From the NCBI RefSeq assembly GCF_001435295.1, contig NZ_CM003595.1, positions 1 to 44,793 of the forward strand: DNA of 44,793 nucleotides. The letters are read 5' to 3'. The notes beneath the pieces were generated by a model, which did not search any database, was not told the DNA's origin, and saw nothing but the letters and a program-made list of their open reading frames with translations. This stretch comes from Psychrobacter sp. P11F6. Lineage in GTDB: Bacteria > Pseudomonadota > Gammaproteobacteria > Pseudomonadales > Moraxellaceae. A program made the translations under genes and the position numbers. Shown piece after piece: positions 1-7,596 of this stretch (positions are counted from its first letter, which is position 1; each line of letters begins with the position of its first letter).

Positions 1-267
1 TAAGTATATAAGTATAACTAAAAATGTACGTCACATCACTATTAATAGCAATACTTCATAGTAAAAATAGCATCGCCTTTTCTAACTAGCGTATATCCAT
101 CATGATAGACGTCCTGTATCAAAGACAGCATAATAAACTGCCTATTACTAGGCAAATTGCGCTATTGGATACCAATTTGAGCTACTAAAAGGAATACTTT
201 AGCCGCTCATATTCGTTATAATCCGTTCACCAATCAAAAACTACTAATCGTTAATGAGGAAACCACT

Positions 268-492
268 ATGGTGAAGTGTCACTTATCGACCATCATGGGC
301 GAAAGACGCCTTAAAATTGCCGATGTCGCAAGAGATACTGGTATCAATCGTGGCACCATTACTCGCATGTATCATGAAGAAGCCACCCGAGTTGATCTAG
401 ATATCATCGAGTCTTTATGCACGTATCTTAGAATCAATGTTGGTGATTTATATGAAATCATAAATGAGGACAGCAGTGAATCACCTGAGTGA
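268..492 (+). CDS. Small XRE-family (HTH_26/YozG-like) transcriptional regulator
   Basis: A 74-residue protein that is almost entirely a Cro/C1-type helix-turn-helix domain. The core reads IADVARDTGINRGTITRMYH (about residues 17-36) and is followed by a helix ending in LRINVGDLYEI, which is typical of the YozG-like small regulators. The start is supported by a GAGG ribosome site about 8 bases upstream of the ATG. It probably binds DNA as a dimer. The nearest operator-like sequence is the pair of 23-bp repeats just downstream (537-612), which brackets the promoter of the next gene, so it may regulate that gene. That link is inference. The fold assignment is secure; the target is not known. Confidence 0.85.
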   Translation: MVKCHLSTIMGERRLKIADVARDTGINRGTITRMYHEEATRVDLDIIESLCTYLRINVGDLYEIINEDSSESPE

Positions 493-536
493 ACACCTTC
501 GCTCATAAGACATTATCACCTTTAAAAGTATAAAAA

Positions 537-612
537 GACCTATAGAAGGTCATTTTCTCTTGCAATAGATTAAAATATAGGTATAATTTGACCTGTAGTA
601 AGTCATTTTATC
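537..612 (+). promoter_or_regulatory. Promoter bracketed by two 23-bp operator-like repeats
   Basis: Two direct repeats, 537-559 and 590-612, agree at 19 of 23 positions (GACCTATAGAAGGTC and GACCTGTAGTAAGTC, each followed by ATTTT). The first is also an imperfect palindrome. Between them lies a good sigma-70 promoter: TTGCAA at 560-565, 16-bp spacer, TATAAT at 582-587. One repeat ends directly before the -35 box and the other begins just after the -10 box, a common layout for repressor operators. The first repeat could also act as a weak hairpin after the upstream gene. The binding protein is not shown. Confidence 0.65.
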
Positions 613-648
613 CATTATTTATACACAATAATCTACAGGAGAATACCA

Positions 649-924
649 ATGAATAACAATCTATCTCGGCTCAACAGCTGCGCTTGGTTTAGTGAACAGA
701 CTAAAGCTTTAGCCTCTCAGCTGTTATTCAGCTTACAAGTACAGCAAGGCGTACAACTGGCATCATTACTTGGTGTTGACGCTATTCTTTATAATGATGA
801 AGCGATTTATGTCTGGGTGCAACGACAGATAGATGACGGTCTTATGATTGATGATTATGCGTTAAGTACCCTTGAAACTGCTTTTATAGAGTTGGTCACA
901 GCTCATACTGACCAAGCAGCCTAG
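649..924 (+). CDS. Hypothetical 91-aa protein
   Basis: I do not recognise this family. It has a good ribosome site (AGGAG, about 7 bases before the ATG), a strong upstream promoter and a clear rho-independent terminator behind it, so it is very likely a real single-gene transcription unit. The sequence is mostly helical-looking, without a signal peptide or membrane segment. It is acidic in its second half (VQRQIDDGLMIDDYALSTLE). The small XRE regulator upstream is in the same direction, and the promoter between them carries paired operator-like repeats. A plasmid-maintenance role is possible but unsupported. Confidence 0.6.
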   Translation: MNNNLSRLNSCAWFSEQTKALASQLLFSLQVQQGVQLASLLGVDAILYNDEAIYVWVQRQIDDGLMIDDYALSTLETAFIELVTAHTDQAA

Positions 925-977
925 TCACTTTAGCTTATATTTACAGACTTCTTGTTTAACAAGAAACAATAACCCTT

Positions 978-1012
978 AAAGCCAGATAAAGTGTCATTAT
1001 CTGGCTTTTTAA
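978..1012 (+). terminator. Rho-independent terminator
   Basis: A perfect 12-bp stem (AAAGCCAGATAA, 978-989, with TTATCTGGCTTT, 997-1008) and a 7-base loop, ending in a T run. It sits about 50 bp after the 91-aa gene and about 100 bp from the end of the leftward mobilization operon. It serves the rightward gene best. The leftward T tract is poorer, so bidirectional use is only possible. Confidence 0.8.
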
Positions 1013-1112
1013 TATAGACAAAGATAACGACAATCAAACAAGCCTTTTTTCAGTCTTATATGTTTCAGAAGACGCACTTTTGGGCAATATAGCTCGCTAT
1101 TACCATACGTCT

Positions 1113-2069
1113 TTACTCAGTCGGCTTTGCACGCGGCACCCCAGCTATTTTATAATAAACAAAGCCTCTCTCATCTCTCAAAACACTCTTACTGTCTGCT
1201 CTAACGCACCAGCTGATTGCATCAGGCTGCTCTTTATTAACATCACAAGCCAAAATAAACTGCGCACTTTGAGCATTATTAAAGGCCTGTTTCCAACCCG
1301 TTTCAAGCTCATCGATGCCGCGCTGTAGCTCTGCTTGCTGCTGTCTCATTTCTGCAATCTCATCAAAGCTTGGCACATACCAAAAGATCAGGGCCACAAG
1401 GCTTATTATCACAGCTGCCATACAGGCGGCGGCCACTGCTGCTATCCTTTTAATACTCATGGACTCAATAGACTTGTAAATCTTATCCAAGTCTTTTTCA
1501 GCCTCCTCTTTTACTTCTCCAATCCGCTTTTTTGTAGCGGTCTCAAGCGCCTCAATATCGGTAATAATCTGCTTATGACCAGCTTGGTACTGATTGGTAA
1601 AGAGTGCAAGACTGTCCGCACTAGCGCCAAGCTTATCAGCCACCGCTTGCATGGTAATCACTTGCGCCTCTATGCTGGCGTTTTTAGCAGTGACGACCGC
1701 CTGTACAGCCGTATCAATCTGCTGTTTCATATCGGTGATGATACCCGCTATTTTGTCATCATAACGACGCGGCATTTCAGTGTCAGTAAAGGTGGTCACT
1801 GCCGCTTGAAGCTGCTTTAATACAAGTTCTTCATACTGACTCAATGCCTTCGAGGCACTGCTTGCGCTACCATCCAGCTTTTGAGTAACTGAAGTCATCT
1901 CATCTATCTTGGTATCGATACGGCTAAGAGAGTGATCAAGGCGCGTTGCCACTACATCGTCAGCTTGTCCAATCAGTGCTCGCAGAGCTTCGATCACAGG
2001 TTTGAGTCTGGTCACGAGATTAATAAGCTCGTCGTGAATGTCCTGCTCATTGCTATTGTCTTTATTCAT
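1113..2069 (-). CDS. Coiled-coil membrane-anchored mobilization accessory protein (putative)
   Basis: This lies directly behind the relaxase gene on the same strand. The longest frame starts at 2141 and overlaps the relaxase end by 47 bp. I prefer the internal ATG at 2069 (protein beginning MNKDNSNEQDIHDEL), 25 bp after the relaxase stop, because the first 24 residues of the long form are His-rich and overlap coding sequence; neither start has a strong ribosome site. The protein is a long alpha-helical coiled coil, then one membrane segment (IAAVAAACMAAVIISLVALI), a second short coiled coil and a C-terminal domain with two cysteines. The layout recalls MbeB/MobB-type proteins that tether relaxosomes to the membrane. 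No sequence signature proves this. Confidence 0.65.
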   Translation of the reverse strand: MNKDNSNEQDIHDELINLVTRLKPVIEALRALIGQADDVVATRLDHSLSRIDTKIDEMTSVTQKLDGSASSASKALSQYEELVLKQLQAAVTTFTDTEMPRRYDDKIAGIITDMKQQIDTAVQAVVTAKNASIEAQVITMQAVADKLGASADSLALFTNQYQAGHKQIITDIEALETATKKRIGEVKEEAEKDLDKIYKSIESMSIKRIAAVAAACMAAVIISLVALIFWYVPSFDEIAEMRQQQAELQRGIDELETGWKQAFNNAQSAQFILACDVNKEQPDAISWCVRADSKSVLRDERGFVYYKIAGVPRAKPTE

Positions 2070-2094
2070 GGGATGCTCATTATCATAATGCCGC

Positions 2095-4746
2095 CTAAAA
2101 TGGACGTGGTGATGGGTAGCGGCGTGTTTGTGCTTGTTCATGCGCTTGGATAGCGCTCTTCGTTTTTTGCAAATGATCTGTCACGGTTTGCGTGAGCGTT
2201 GCCGCATCTATGGTGATAGCAGGAACGTGCTCAAAGCGCTCATTGATCTGGGTTAATACCTCGACCTTATCTTGATTGTCAGGCAAGCGCTCAAGCTGTT
2301 GCCACAGCGATGTTGCTGCCTTCTGCACCTGCGTTGCAATTTTTTTGGCATCGGTGTCTCGTAAACTCTTTTGTAGTGTCGTAAAGCTGTCAGCGCGTTT
2401 TAGAGTGGTGAATATAAATGCTTGTGCGGCAACCGCCTCAGCCGCGTTGATCACTTCGATCGGTGCATCAACGGCCTTAAAATCAAGGGTATCAACGCGG
2501 TCACGCACCCGTACCACTAAATTGTCAAATCGATCTCGATATGCTTTGGTCTCATTGATTCGCTGACGCTTAAGAGATGCCTGCTGCCGTCTCTGTTGTA
2601 AAGCTACTCGCCGCCTGATTAAAGCCTCCTCTCGTGCGCGCTCAGCCTCTTCCTTAAGCTTTGCTTGCTCATGTGCTTTATTGAGCTGGTGGTGAAGCAC
2701 CATCGTACGGTTGCGCCAGTCATCAAGCCGATCTGCGTTCAATTGAGTGGTCTTGGTACGGGTAATCTCATCGTATAGGTCATCATCTTGCACAATCACA
2801 GCTTCACTTTGATCCAGTAAGGCGATACGCTGCTCATAAAACGGCGACAGGCGCTGATAGGTTTTTTGACTGGTATTAATTTGCTGCTTTAACTGTTTGA
2901 TGTCTTCATTATTTGTGGTCTTAAACGCTTTAACATCAGCGGTCAATGCCGTTAAACGAGTGTAAGCATCCGCGTCTACCTCTACTGCTTTTAACGTACT
3001 GAGCGCCTCACGCTCTTTTTCAAGGTATTTAAGGCGCTCAACATCCAGATCTGCAAATGCGGCAAACTTATGATAAGTGTCCATGTTATTGGTGACGTCT
3101 ATCTCTTGTAGATCCGCAAACGCTTGATCCCACTGTAAGGATAAGTCGGATTTTTCAATATCAATCTCATCAAGTGCTTTAAAGCCAGTCGCCAGTTTAT
3201 TCAGCTTTGCGGCAAATGGTTTTAGGGTGGCCTTTAACCCTTTGTAGTCAGCAACGACTTCATTATTAAGCGGGATCAGCTTTTTTAGCACCGCTTTATT
3301 GTTCAGCACTATTTTATCAATCTGTGACAGTTGCTTCTCAAGACTGGTAACGGCACGGCCCGTTTGTAAGGTGTCGTCTTGTCTAAACTGCTCAACCAAC
3401 GCTAAAGCCTCATTTAGAGCCTCGCTTTTCTCTTTTGTGTTTATTTGCTTGGTAAGCTCAATCATTTTTTGGCGGGACGTGCTGTAATCCTGTCCCACCT
3501 CTTCGGTGAACCTCGGTGTGCTTTTAATATTTTTGTCAATAGTGATGGTCTGTTTAGACTGGTGTGCTAACTCTTCATGCAGCCTATCAATGGTTGAGAA
3601 TAAGGCGCTGCGTACCATCTTTTTTTGCTGCTCAAAATCGTCTGAGATCACTAAAAGCTCATCAAGTACGTCATCATTGGCCGCATCACTATGAGTCTGA
3701 CTGTCCTTTTTAAGGGTAGCGGGTGTCAGTTCAGCGGCGGGATCCACCAAGCGAATGTTACTAAGCTCAAGTCGCGCAAAGGGTTTACGCTTTTTATAAT
3801 GCACTGTAACGCCATTAACCTCTTGTGCGTTGCTCTCAAGATCAATGCGACCCTTGTCGTCATACTCAATTACCAGACCATTTTTTTCGATGTAGGCATT
3901 GATCTCATCAATTGTCTCGTTGTATTCATGAATCACTGAGCGCTTACCTTTTAAGACATCCTTATACAATGACTTGCCCAGTTTCATTTTTGGTAAACGA
4001 TTAATGCCCTGCTCACGGTACGATTTCTCATTGATCGCTTTATTCTCAGGCAATAGCTCGTTAGCCATATCCGCCCAAAGGGTGCGTTGATATTTAAGCT
4101 CATCACCGCGCCCATTTAGTCCTTTGGATAGCCGCTCACCGGTTGACCACTGTGTCCAATTCTTACGCTTCGATAAGACATAACCTTTATCCGCATCCGC
4201 TAATACTTCACGGCTTGAGAGTAAAATATGGGCATGAAAGTTACTACTGGTCAGCTCAACCACTTCACCTTTCCCCACATGTTTCTCATGACTGTGGGGT
4301 CGATGGATGGCCACATCGACAAGCACATTATAGCGATCAGATAAGGTTTGAGCGTAGCGCTCGACCAGCACCATGCGCTGATCAGCCGTGATCCCCTCAG
4401 GAAACATCATGTCAATCTCAGTACCCAATTGCGCGTTTTTACGAGTCTCAATACGTTCGATATCATTCCAAAACCCCTCACGCGTTACCGCCAAATCCCC
4501 AGCAAGAGTTGGCGTTATCAACGCCGTATGCATCACATTTTTCTCAATAACTTGCGTGTATTTAGTACCATCACTGTCCACTAAATTTAAGATTTTGTCT
4601 TTAGCTTTACTGGTGTAATCGTGGACGACTCCTGACTGCTCATCAACCAGTTTTGAGCCAGAATTATAAGCCGACTTTGCCACCACGCTATGATTTTTCG
4701 CCTTACTAACGGCGCTAACCGACAGATGAAACCCTTTATTATTCAT
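2095..4746 (-). CDS. mobA: MobA/MobL-family (MOBQ-type) conjugative relaxase
   Basis: This enzyme nicks oriT and attaches to the 5' end for plasmid transfer. The N-terminus MNNKGFHLSVSAVSKAKNHS followed by VVAKSAYNSG matches the start of the MobA/MobL domain, with the candidate catalytic tyrosine in AYNSG. The metal-binding motif III is NFHAHILLSSR, preceded by RPHSH. The open frame extends 39 codons further upstream (to a TTG at 4863), but that extension runs through the oriT-like hairpins and has no family similarity, so I start at the ATG at 4746, although no clear Shine-Dalgarno is visible. After about residue 330 the protein is a very long Gln/Lys/Glu-rich coiled coil. About 883 aa, large for the family. 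No type IV secretion genes are visible in the window. Confidence 0.9.
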   Translation of the reverse strand: MNNKGFHLSVSAVSKAKNHSVVAKSAYNSGSKLVDEQSGVVHDYTSKAKDKILNLVDSDGTKYTQVIEKNVMHTALITPTLAGDLAVTREGFWNDIERIETRKNAQLGTEIDMMFPEGITADQRMVLVERYAQTLSDRYNVLVDVAIHRPHSHEKHVGKGEVVELTSSNFHAHILLSSREVLADADKGYVLSKRKNWTQWSTGERLSKGLNGRGDELKYQRTLWADMANELLPENKAINEKSYREQGINRLPKMKLGKSLYKDVLKGKRSVIHEYNETIDEINAYIEKNGLVIEYDDKGRIDLESNAQEVNGVTVHYKKRKPFARLELSNIRLVDPAAELTPATLKKDSQTHSDAANDDVLDELLVISDDFEQQKKMVRSALFSTIDRLHEELAHQSKQTITIDKNIKSTPRFTEEVGQDYSTSRQKMIELTKQINTKEKSEALNEALALVEQFRQDDTLQTGRAVTSLEKQLSQIDKIVLNNKAVLKKLIPLNNEVVADYKGLKATLKPFAAKLNKLATGFKALDEIDIEKSDLSLQWDQAFADLQEIDVTNNMDTYHKFAAFADLDVERLKYLEKEREALSTLKAVEVDADAYTRLTALTADVKAFKTTNNEDIKQLKQQINTSQKTYQRLSPFYEQRIALLDQSEAVIVQDDDLYDEITRTKTTQLNADRLDDWRNRTMVLHHQLNKAHEQAKLKEEAERAREEALIRRRVALQQRRQQASLKRQRINETKAYRDRFDNLVVRVRDRVDTLDFKAVDAPIEVINAAEAVAAQAFIFTTLKRADSFTTLQKSLRDTDAKKIATQVQKAATSLWQQLERLPDNQDKVEVLTQINERFEHVPAITIDAATLTQTVTDHLQKTKSAIQAHEQAQTRRYPSPRPF

Positions 4747-4784
4747 AGCAAAAAAACCCAATATTGAGAGATGATTTTTTGGGG

Positions 4785-4870
4785 GTTGTAGGGGGTTCGC
4801 CCCCTGCCGAACGACGGAGTTTATGTAAAAAAACAGTACCCCTTGTGGGTCTTTTTTACACAAACTCCTA
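4785..4870 (-). other. oriT: Candidate origin of transfer (oriT)
   Basis: Two structures lie just upstream of the relaxase start. One is a long inverted repeat: GGAGTTTATGTAAAAAAA (4816-4833) against CTTTTTTACACAAACTCC (4851-4868), pairing at 16 of 18 positions, with a nested ACCC/GGGT pair (4838-4841/4847-4850). The other is a tight GC hairpin, AGGGGG-TTCG-CCCCCT (4790-4805), next to a further GGGGG run. Inverted repeats beside a relaxase gene, between two divergent mob genes, are the usual setting for oriT. The exact nick site cannot be read from this sequence. Confidence 0.6.
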
Positions 4871-4942
4871 AGTTCGCTCTTAACAGAGGGTTAAAATACT
4901 ACTGCGCCCACGAAACAATGTGGTCTTGTGTATTTTACTACC

Positions 4943-4989
4943 TTGCATCCCTATGTGTACACTGCTAGGATCAACTCTATCATAGTTGA
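4943..4989 (+). promoter_or_regulatory. Promoter with overlapping palindrome for the 113-aa mob-type gene
   Basis: TTGCAT (4943-4948), a 17-bp spacer and TAGGAT (4966-4971) form a plausible promoter. An inverted repeat TCAACT-7 nt-AGTTGA (4971-4989) starts at the end of the -10 box and covers the likely start of transcription, so a repressor bound there would block it. The 113-aa protein or the relaxase complex could be that repressor; this is inference. Confidence 0.5.
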
Positions 4990-5007
4990 CTAGAAAAGGA
5001 TGAGATA

Positions 5008-5349
5008 ATGTCAGTAATATCAGATGATCTATTCGCAGATAAGATAAAGCAGTTACAGGCTATTAAAAAAGAAATCAATCAGGACAGACTTGAGGCACAT
5101 CAGGTGTTGGGGGAATGGTTAGCCAACGCATTAGACGATGATGACAATCATGAACTACAAGCTATATTTTTAGACGCCCATGATAATGAAAGGTACGTTC
5201 GTTTAAAAAAGCACCGTGAGTTTTTAAAATCAATCGCTCATAAGATGCAAAGTGAGGCTAAGGAAACACCAAGCAGCTTTACACCACCTAAAAGCAGTCA
5301 GGACAGTGACCACGGTTCATTGCTTGATGCTTACTCATCAGCACAGTAG
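5008..5349 (+). CDS. Small helical protein divergent from the relaxase, putative mobilization accessory protein
   Basis: A 113-aa protein with a good start: AAGGA about 8 bases before the ATG. The first 85 residues are charged and helical (KIKQLQAIKKEINQDRLEAH at about 12-31) and the tail is Ser/Asp-rich and probably disordered. It is transcribed away from the relaxase from the other side of the oriT candidate, which is where MobC/MobS-type DNA-binding accessory proteins are usually encoded in MOBQ plasmids. I see no ribbon-helix-helix signature, so the role is inferred from position only. Confidence 0.6.
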   Translation: MSVISDDLFADKIKQLQAIKKEINQDRLEAHQVLGEWLANALDDDDNHELQAIFLDAHDNERYVRLKKHREFLKSIAHKMQSEAKETPSSFTPPKSSQDSDHGSLLDAYSSAQ

Positions 5350-5547
5350 CTGCTAGAAATCGCCTAATTGAAGGTACAGCTGGATCGTCTACTAATTAGC
5401 GAAAGGTTAGGAGACGGTTATCGGCTGTTTTAAGCGTTTTAGAATAGCTTTAGCTACCATCGTATCGGACAGAGCGTAAAACGTATATAAGAGTGGTTTC
5501 TAGGCTTTTTAGCAACGGTTTGATAAGTGTTTACAGATGTGTCGATA

Positions 5548-5718
5548 ATGGCTACTGAAAATGAAGACAAACTATCTACAAAAAATGAGACTGATATTGA
5601 GAATGTGAAAACAGGGTTGTCCAGAATGACAGACGAAGATATTCAAAATATCTTTGACCATGCTTTTGAAGATCTTCAAAGATCTAAGCTTGATCCGAAC
5701 CATGCGAACGTGGAATAA
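5548..5718 (+). CDS. Hypothetical 56-aa acidic protein
   Basis: A short acidic frame (MATENEDKLSTKNETD at the start), without recognised family, signal peptide or membrane segment. A GTG seven codons upstream (5527) would give 63 aa. Neither start has a convincing ribosome site, so the gene itself is uncertain. It lies between the mob-type gene and the replication origin. The 5350-5526 stretch before it holds no gene. Confidence 0.35.
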   Translation: MATENEDKLSTKNETDIENVKTGLSRMTDEDIQNIFDHAFEDLQRSKLDPNHANVE

Positions 5719-5805
5719 CATTAAGTAAATGGACAATTGCATTCTGAGCTACTGATCAGTTTTACAAGTGATTGGTCGATCAAATTATCATCTTAAATCC
5801 GTCGG

Positions 5806-5880
5806 TTTTTTGGTTTTTTCCTTATTATTTAAAATAAAAATATATTTTTTACTTTTAAAAACTTTTAAAGACTTTTAGAC
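5806..5880. other. AT-rich part of the replication origin with 10-bp repeats
   Basis: A strongly AT-rich stretch that ends in three adjacent 10-bp repeats, ACTTTTAAAA, ACTTTTAAAG and ACTTTTAGAC (5851-5880). It lies directly upstream of the iterons. This is the expected place and composition for the DNA unwinding element of an iteron plasmid. I did not find a convincing DnaA box. Confidence 0.55.
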
Positions 5881-5920
5881 AGTCTGTAAGCTTTGCTATT
5901 AAAGGGTTACGCACTCTATT

Positions 5921-6001
5921 ATGCTACTTTTATCCCGCATTATGCTACTTTTATCCCGCATTATGCTACTTTTATCCCGTTTAAATGCTACTTTTATCCC
6001 G
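5921..6001 (+). repeat. oriV: Four iterons of the plasmid replication origin
   Basis: The 17-bp core ATGCTACTTTTATCCCG occurs four times without mismatch, starting at 5921, 5942, 5963 and 5985. The spacing is 21, 21 and 22 bp, so the copies lie on nearly the same face of the helix. The first three form a 21-bp unit with CATT between the cores. Tandem repeats of this size directly upstream of a Rep_3 gene are binding sites for the initiator. Confidence 0.93.
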
Positions 6002-6036
6002 CATTATGCTAGTATCTTAAAGTAACTAGCATAATG
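6002..6036 (+). promoter_or_regulatory. Inverted half-iteron operator before repB
   Basis: A perfect 12-bp inverted repeat, CATTATGCTAGT (6002-6013) and ACTAGCATAATG (6025-6036), separated by 11 bases. Each arm contains the first part of an iteron (ATTATGCTA) in opposite orientation. In Rep_3 plasmids such half-iteron palindromes are where Rep dimers repress their own gene. It ends 11 bases before the repB start codon, overlapping the GAGG ribosome site region. Confidence 0.8.
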
Positions 6037-6047
6037 AGGTTGTCATA

Positions 6048-7001
6048 ATGAATGATGTCGAGCTATACGAAAAAAAATATCCTGAAAAATGGATTGTTAT
6101 GCAGAATAAAATTACTCAAGCTTTTAGAGAGATGTCTATTGATGAGAAGCGCATCATTATTCTAGCGAGCCCATTGGTTAGGGTTAATAATGCTACTGAA
6201 AAAACACCGATAGAGGTTGCGTCTTCTGAATTTGCTAAGCTTAGCGGAATAGATAGAAACTCGGCTTATAAGCAAATGAAATCAGCTAGCAAAAAATTAA
6301 TGAAGCGTACATTCATTTATGAGGATAAGGATGGTGATGATACAGAGGTTCAATGGCTAATCAGGTCGAAATATGCAGATGGCTATATATCGATGCATTT
6401 TACAGATGAGGTAATATACTTACTTCAGGTTTTTGATAAGCTCAACCCTTACACTAAATATTTAAAAGAAGATATCTTAAACCTCAAATTGACTTACTCG
6501 TTAGACCTTTACCATCTAGCAAAAAAGTCTGAGGGGAAGGGTGGTTTTTCTATGACTTTAGATCAATATAGGCAAGAACTTGGCACGCCTAAGTCGTATG
6601 AGCGCATCAACAATTTGAAAGAGAATGCAGTTGATGGGCCCATAAAAGAAATTAATCAGAAAACCGACATCAAAATCACCTATGAAAACATCAAACGTGG
6701 ACGCACAGTTACAGGTTTGACATTCACCGTCAAGGCCAAGCCAACTAAGAAAAAAGGACAGGAGGGCCTAAATCAGAATAATGAGGATAGAGATATCCCA
6801 CCTCTAACCGTTAAGCAAATTGATCGTTTTGCCCCTTTGTTGGCTAACTACTCACCGTTTGGTAGTTACGCACCATCAGGTAAAAGCACTCAAGAAGTTA
6901 TTAGTTGGTTACACACTCAATTAAGAGATGAGGCTTTTTTAAAGACCCACAAAAAGCACTTACTGGCGATAGGCTATACGTTCCCTAAGCAGAAATCATA
7001 G
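6048..7001 (+). CDS. repB: RepB/Rep_3-family plasmid replication initiator
   Basis: A 317-aa initiator that should bind the four iterons upstream and open the origin. The N-terminal part (MQNKITQAFREMSIDEKRII) and the central RNNAY-like winged-helix region (SGIDRNSAYKQMKSASKKLM) followed by YLLQVFDKLNPYTKYLKEDI match the two winged-helix domains of Rep_3. The C-terminal 90 residues are less typical. A GAGG site lies about 8 bases before the ATG. Flanked by iterons and an autoregulatory palindrome, this fixes the replicon type as an iteron theta plasmid. Length is usual for the family. Confidence 0.95.
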   Translation: MNDVELYEKKYPEKWIVMQNKITQAFREMSIDEKRIIILASPLVRVNNATEKTPIEVASSEFAKLSGIDRNSAYKQMKSASKKLMKRTFIYEDKDGDDTEVQWLIRSKYADGYISMHFTDEVIYLLQVFDKLNPYTKYLKEDILNLKLTYSLDLYHLAKKSEGKGGFSMTLDQYRQELGTPKSYERINNLKENAVDGPIKEINQKTDIKITYENIKRGRTVTGLTFTVKAKPTKKKGQEGLNQNNEDRDIPPLTVKQIDRFAPLLANYSPFGSYAPSGKSTQEVISWLHTQLRDEAFLKTHKKHLLAIGYTFPKQKS

Positions 7002-7045
7002 CAAAGAAAAAAAGAGTAATTGAGCTAGCGTAGCCTATACAAATG

Positions 7046-7072
7046 GCTTATATTATATGTACATAAATAAGC
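7046..7072 (+). promoter_or_regulatory. Nested palindrome, probable antitoxin operator
   Basis: TATGTACATA (7056-7065) is a perfect 10-bp palindrome lying inside a wider inverted repeat, GCTTAT (7046-7051) and ATAAGC (7067-7072). It is 14-40 bp upstream of the RelB/DinJ-like gene. Ribbon-helix-helix antitoxins usually bind such short palindromes to repress their own operon. Confidence 0.45.
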
Positions 7073-7085
7073 TAAAAGTGATGTT

Positions 7086-7301
7086 ATGACGACAACTAAT
7101 TATAATATTAGGCTCGATCAAGAGCTAAAAGAAAATGCTTTTTCGGTATTTGAAAGCTATGGATTAACACCGTCTCAAGCGATCAAATTATTTTTGACCC
7201 AAGTGGCGCAAACCAATAAAGTGCCACTATCTTTTGAGTATCAGAAAGTAGCAGCTGTCAGTCAAGATGAATTGCCAATCTATAAAGAGCATACTGATTG
7301 A
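7086..7301 (+). CDS. RelB/DinJ-family ribbon-helix-helix antitoxin
   Basis: A 71-aa protein with the classic RelB/DinJ layout: a beta strand TNYNIRLDQELKENA, then VFESYGLTPSQAIKLFLTQV and a toxin-wrapping tail ending near the C-terminus. It should repress its own promoter through the palindrome upstream and neutralise a RelE/YafQ-type nuclease. No RelE/YafQ gene follows. Eight bases downstream starts a broken brnT instead, so this antitoxin looks orphaned or part of a hybrid TA cluster. Confidence 0.85.
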   Translation: MTTTNYNIRLDQELKENAFSVFESYGLTPSQAIKLFLTQVAQTNKVPLSFEYQKVAAVSQDELPIYKEHTD

Positions 7302-7309
7302 GAGAAAAG

Positions 7310-7596
7310 ATGAGTATTAGATTTGAATGGGATGAACAAAAAAACATCACCAATCAGTGCAAACACCGTTTATCATTTGAGGCAGCTACCCGGGTTTTTT
7401 AGATCCTTTATGCCTGCGTCAGCAAGACAGGTATGAAAATGGTGAGGAGCGGTGGCAGGCGCTGGGTACAATAGACGGCACAGCAGTCTTATTAGTAGCC
7501 CATACGCAGACAGACATAGATGGTGGCGAGGTTATACGCATTATCTCGGCTAGGCGTGCCACAAAGAGTGAGAGGAGGCAATATGAACAAGGTTAG
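7310..7596 (+). pseudogene. brnT: brnT toxin gene, frameshifted
   Basis: Read in two frames this is a complete BrnT ribonuclease toxin. Frame one gives MSIRFEWDEQKNITNQCKHR and then LSFEAATRVF before a TAG at 7400-7402. In the next frame it continues LDPLCLRQQDRYENGEERWQ and ends with the family motif RIISARRATKSERRQYE, stopping at 7596. The shift falls in a run of six T (7395-7400); a seventh T would restore the frame. It overlaps brnA by 14 bases, the usual arrangement. It could be a true null mutation, a homopolymer sequencing error, or a site of slippage. Confidence 0.85.

Noticed and set aside
1..267. Possible replication or partition site at the window start
   Set aside because: Only a short palindrome (TGCCT-ATTACT-AGGCA near 138-153) and a TATAAT at 217-222 are visible; too little to call.
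2276..4618. Several rightward open frames inside the relaxase region
   Set aside because: They are shadows of the coding strand; none has a good start or known domain.
5921..6001. Possible CRISPR-like array at the origin
   Set aside because: Spacers of 4-5 bp and position before a Rep_3 gene show these are iterons.
7520..7582. Longer start for brnA at 7520
   Set aside because: It lies inside the brnT frame; the AGGAGG site fits the ATG at 7583.
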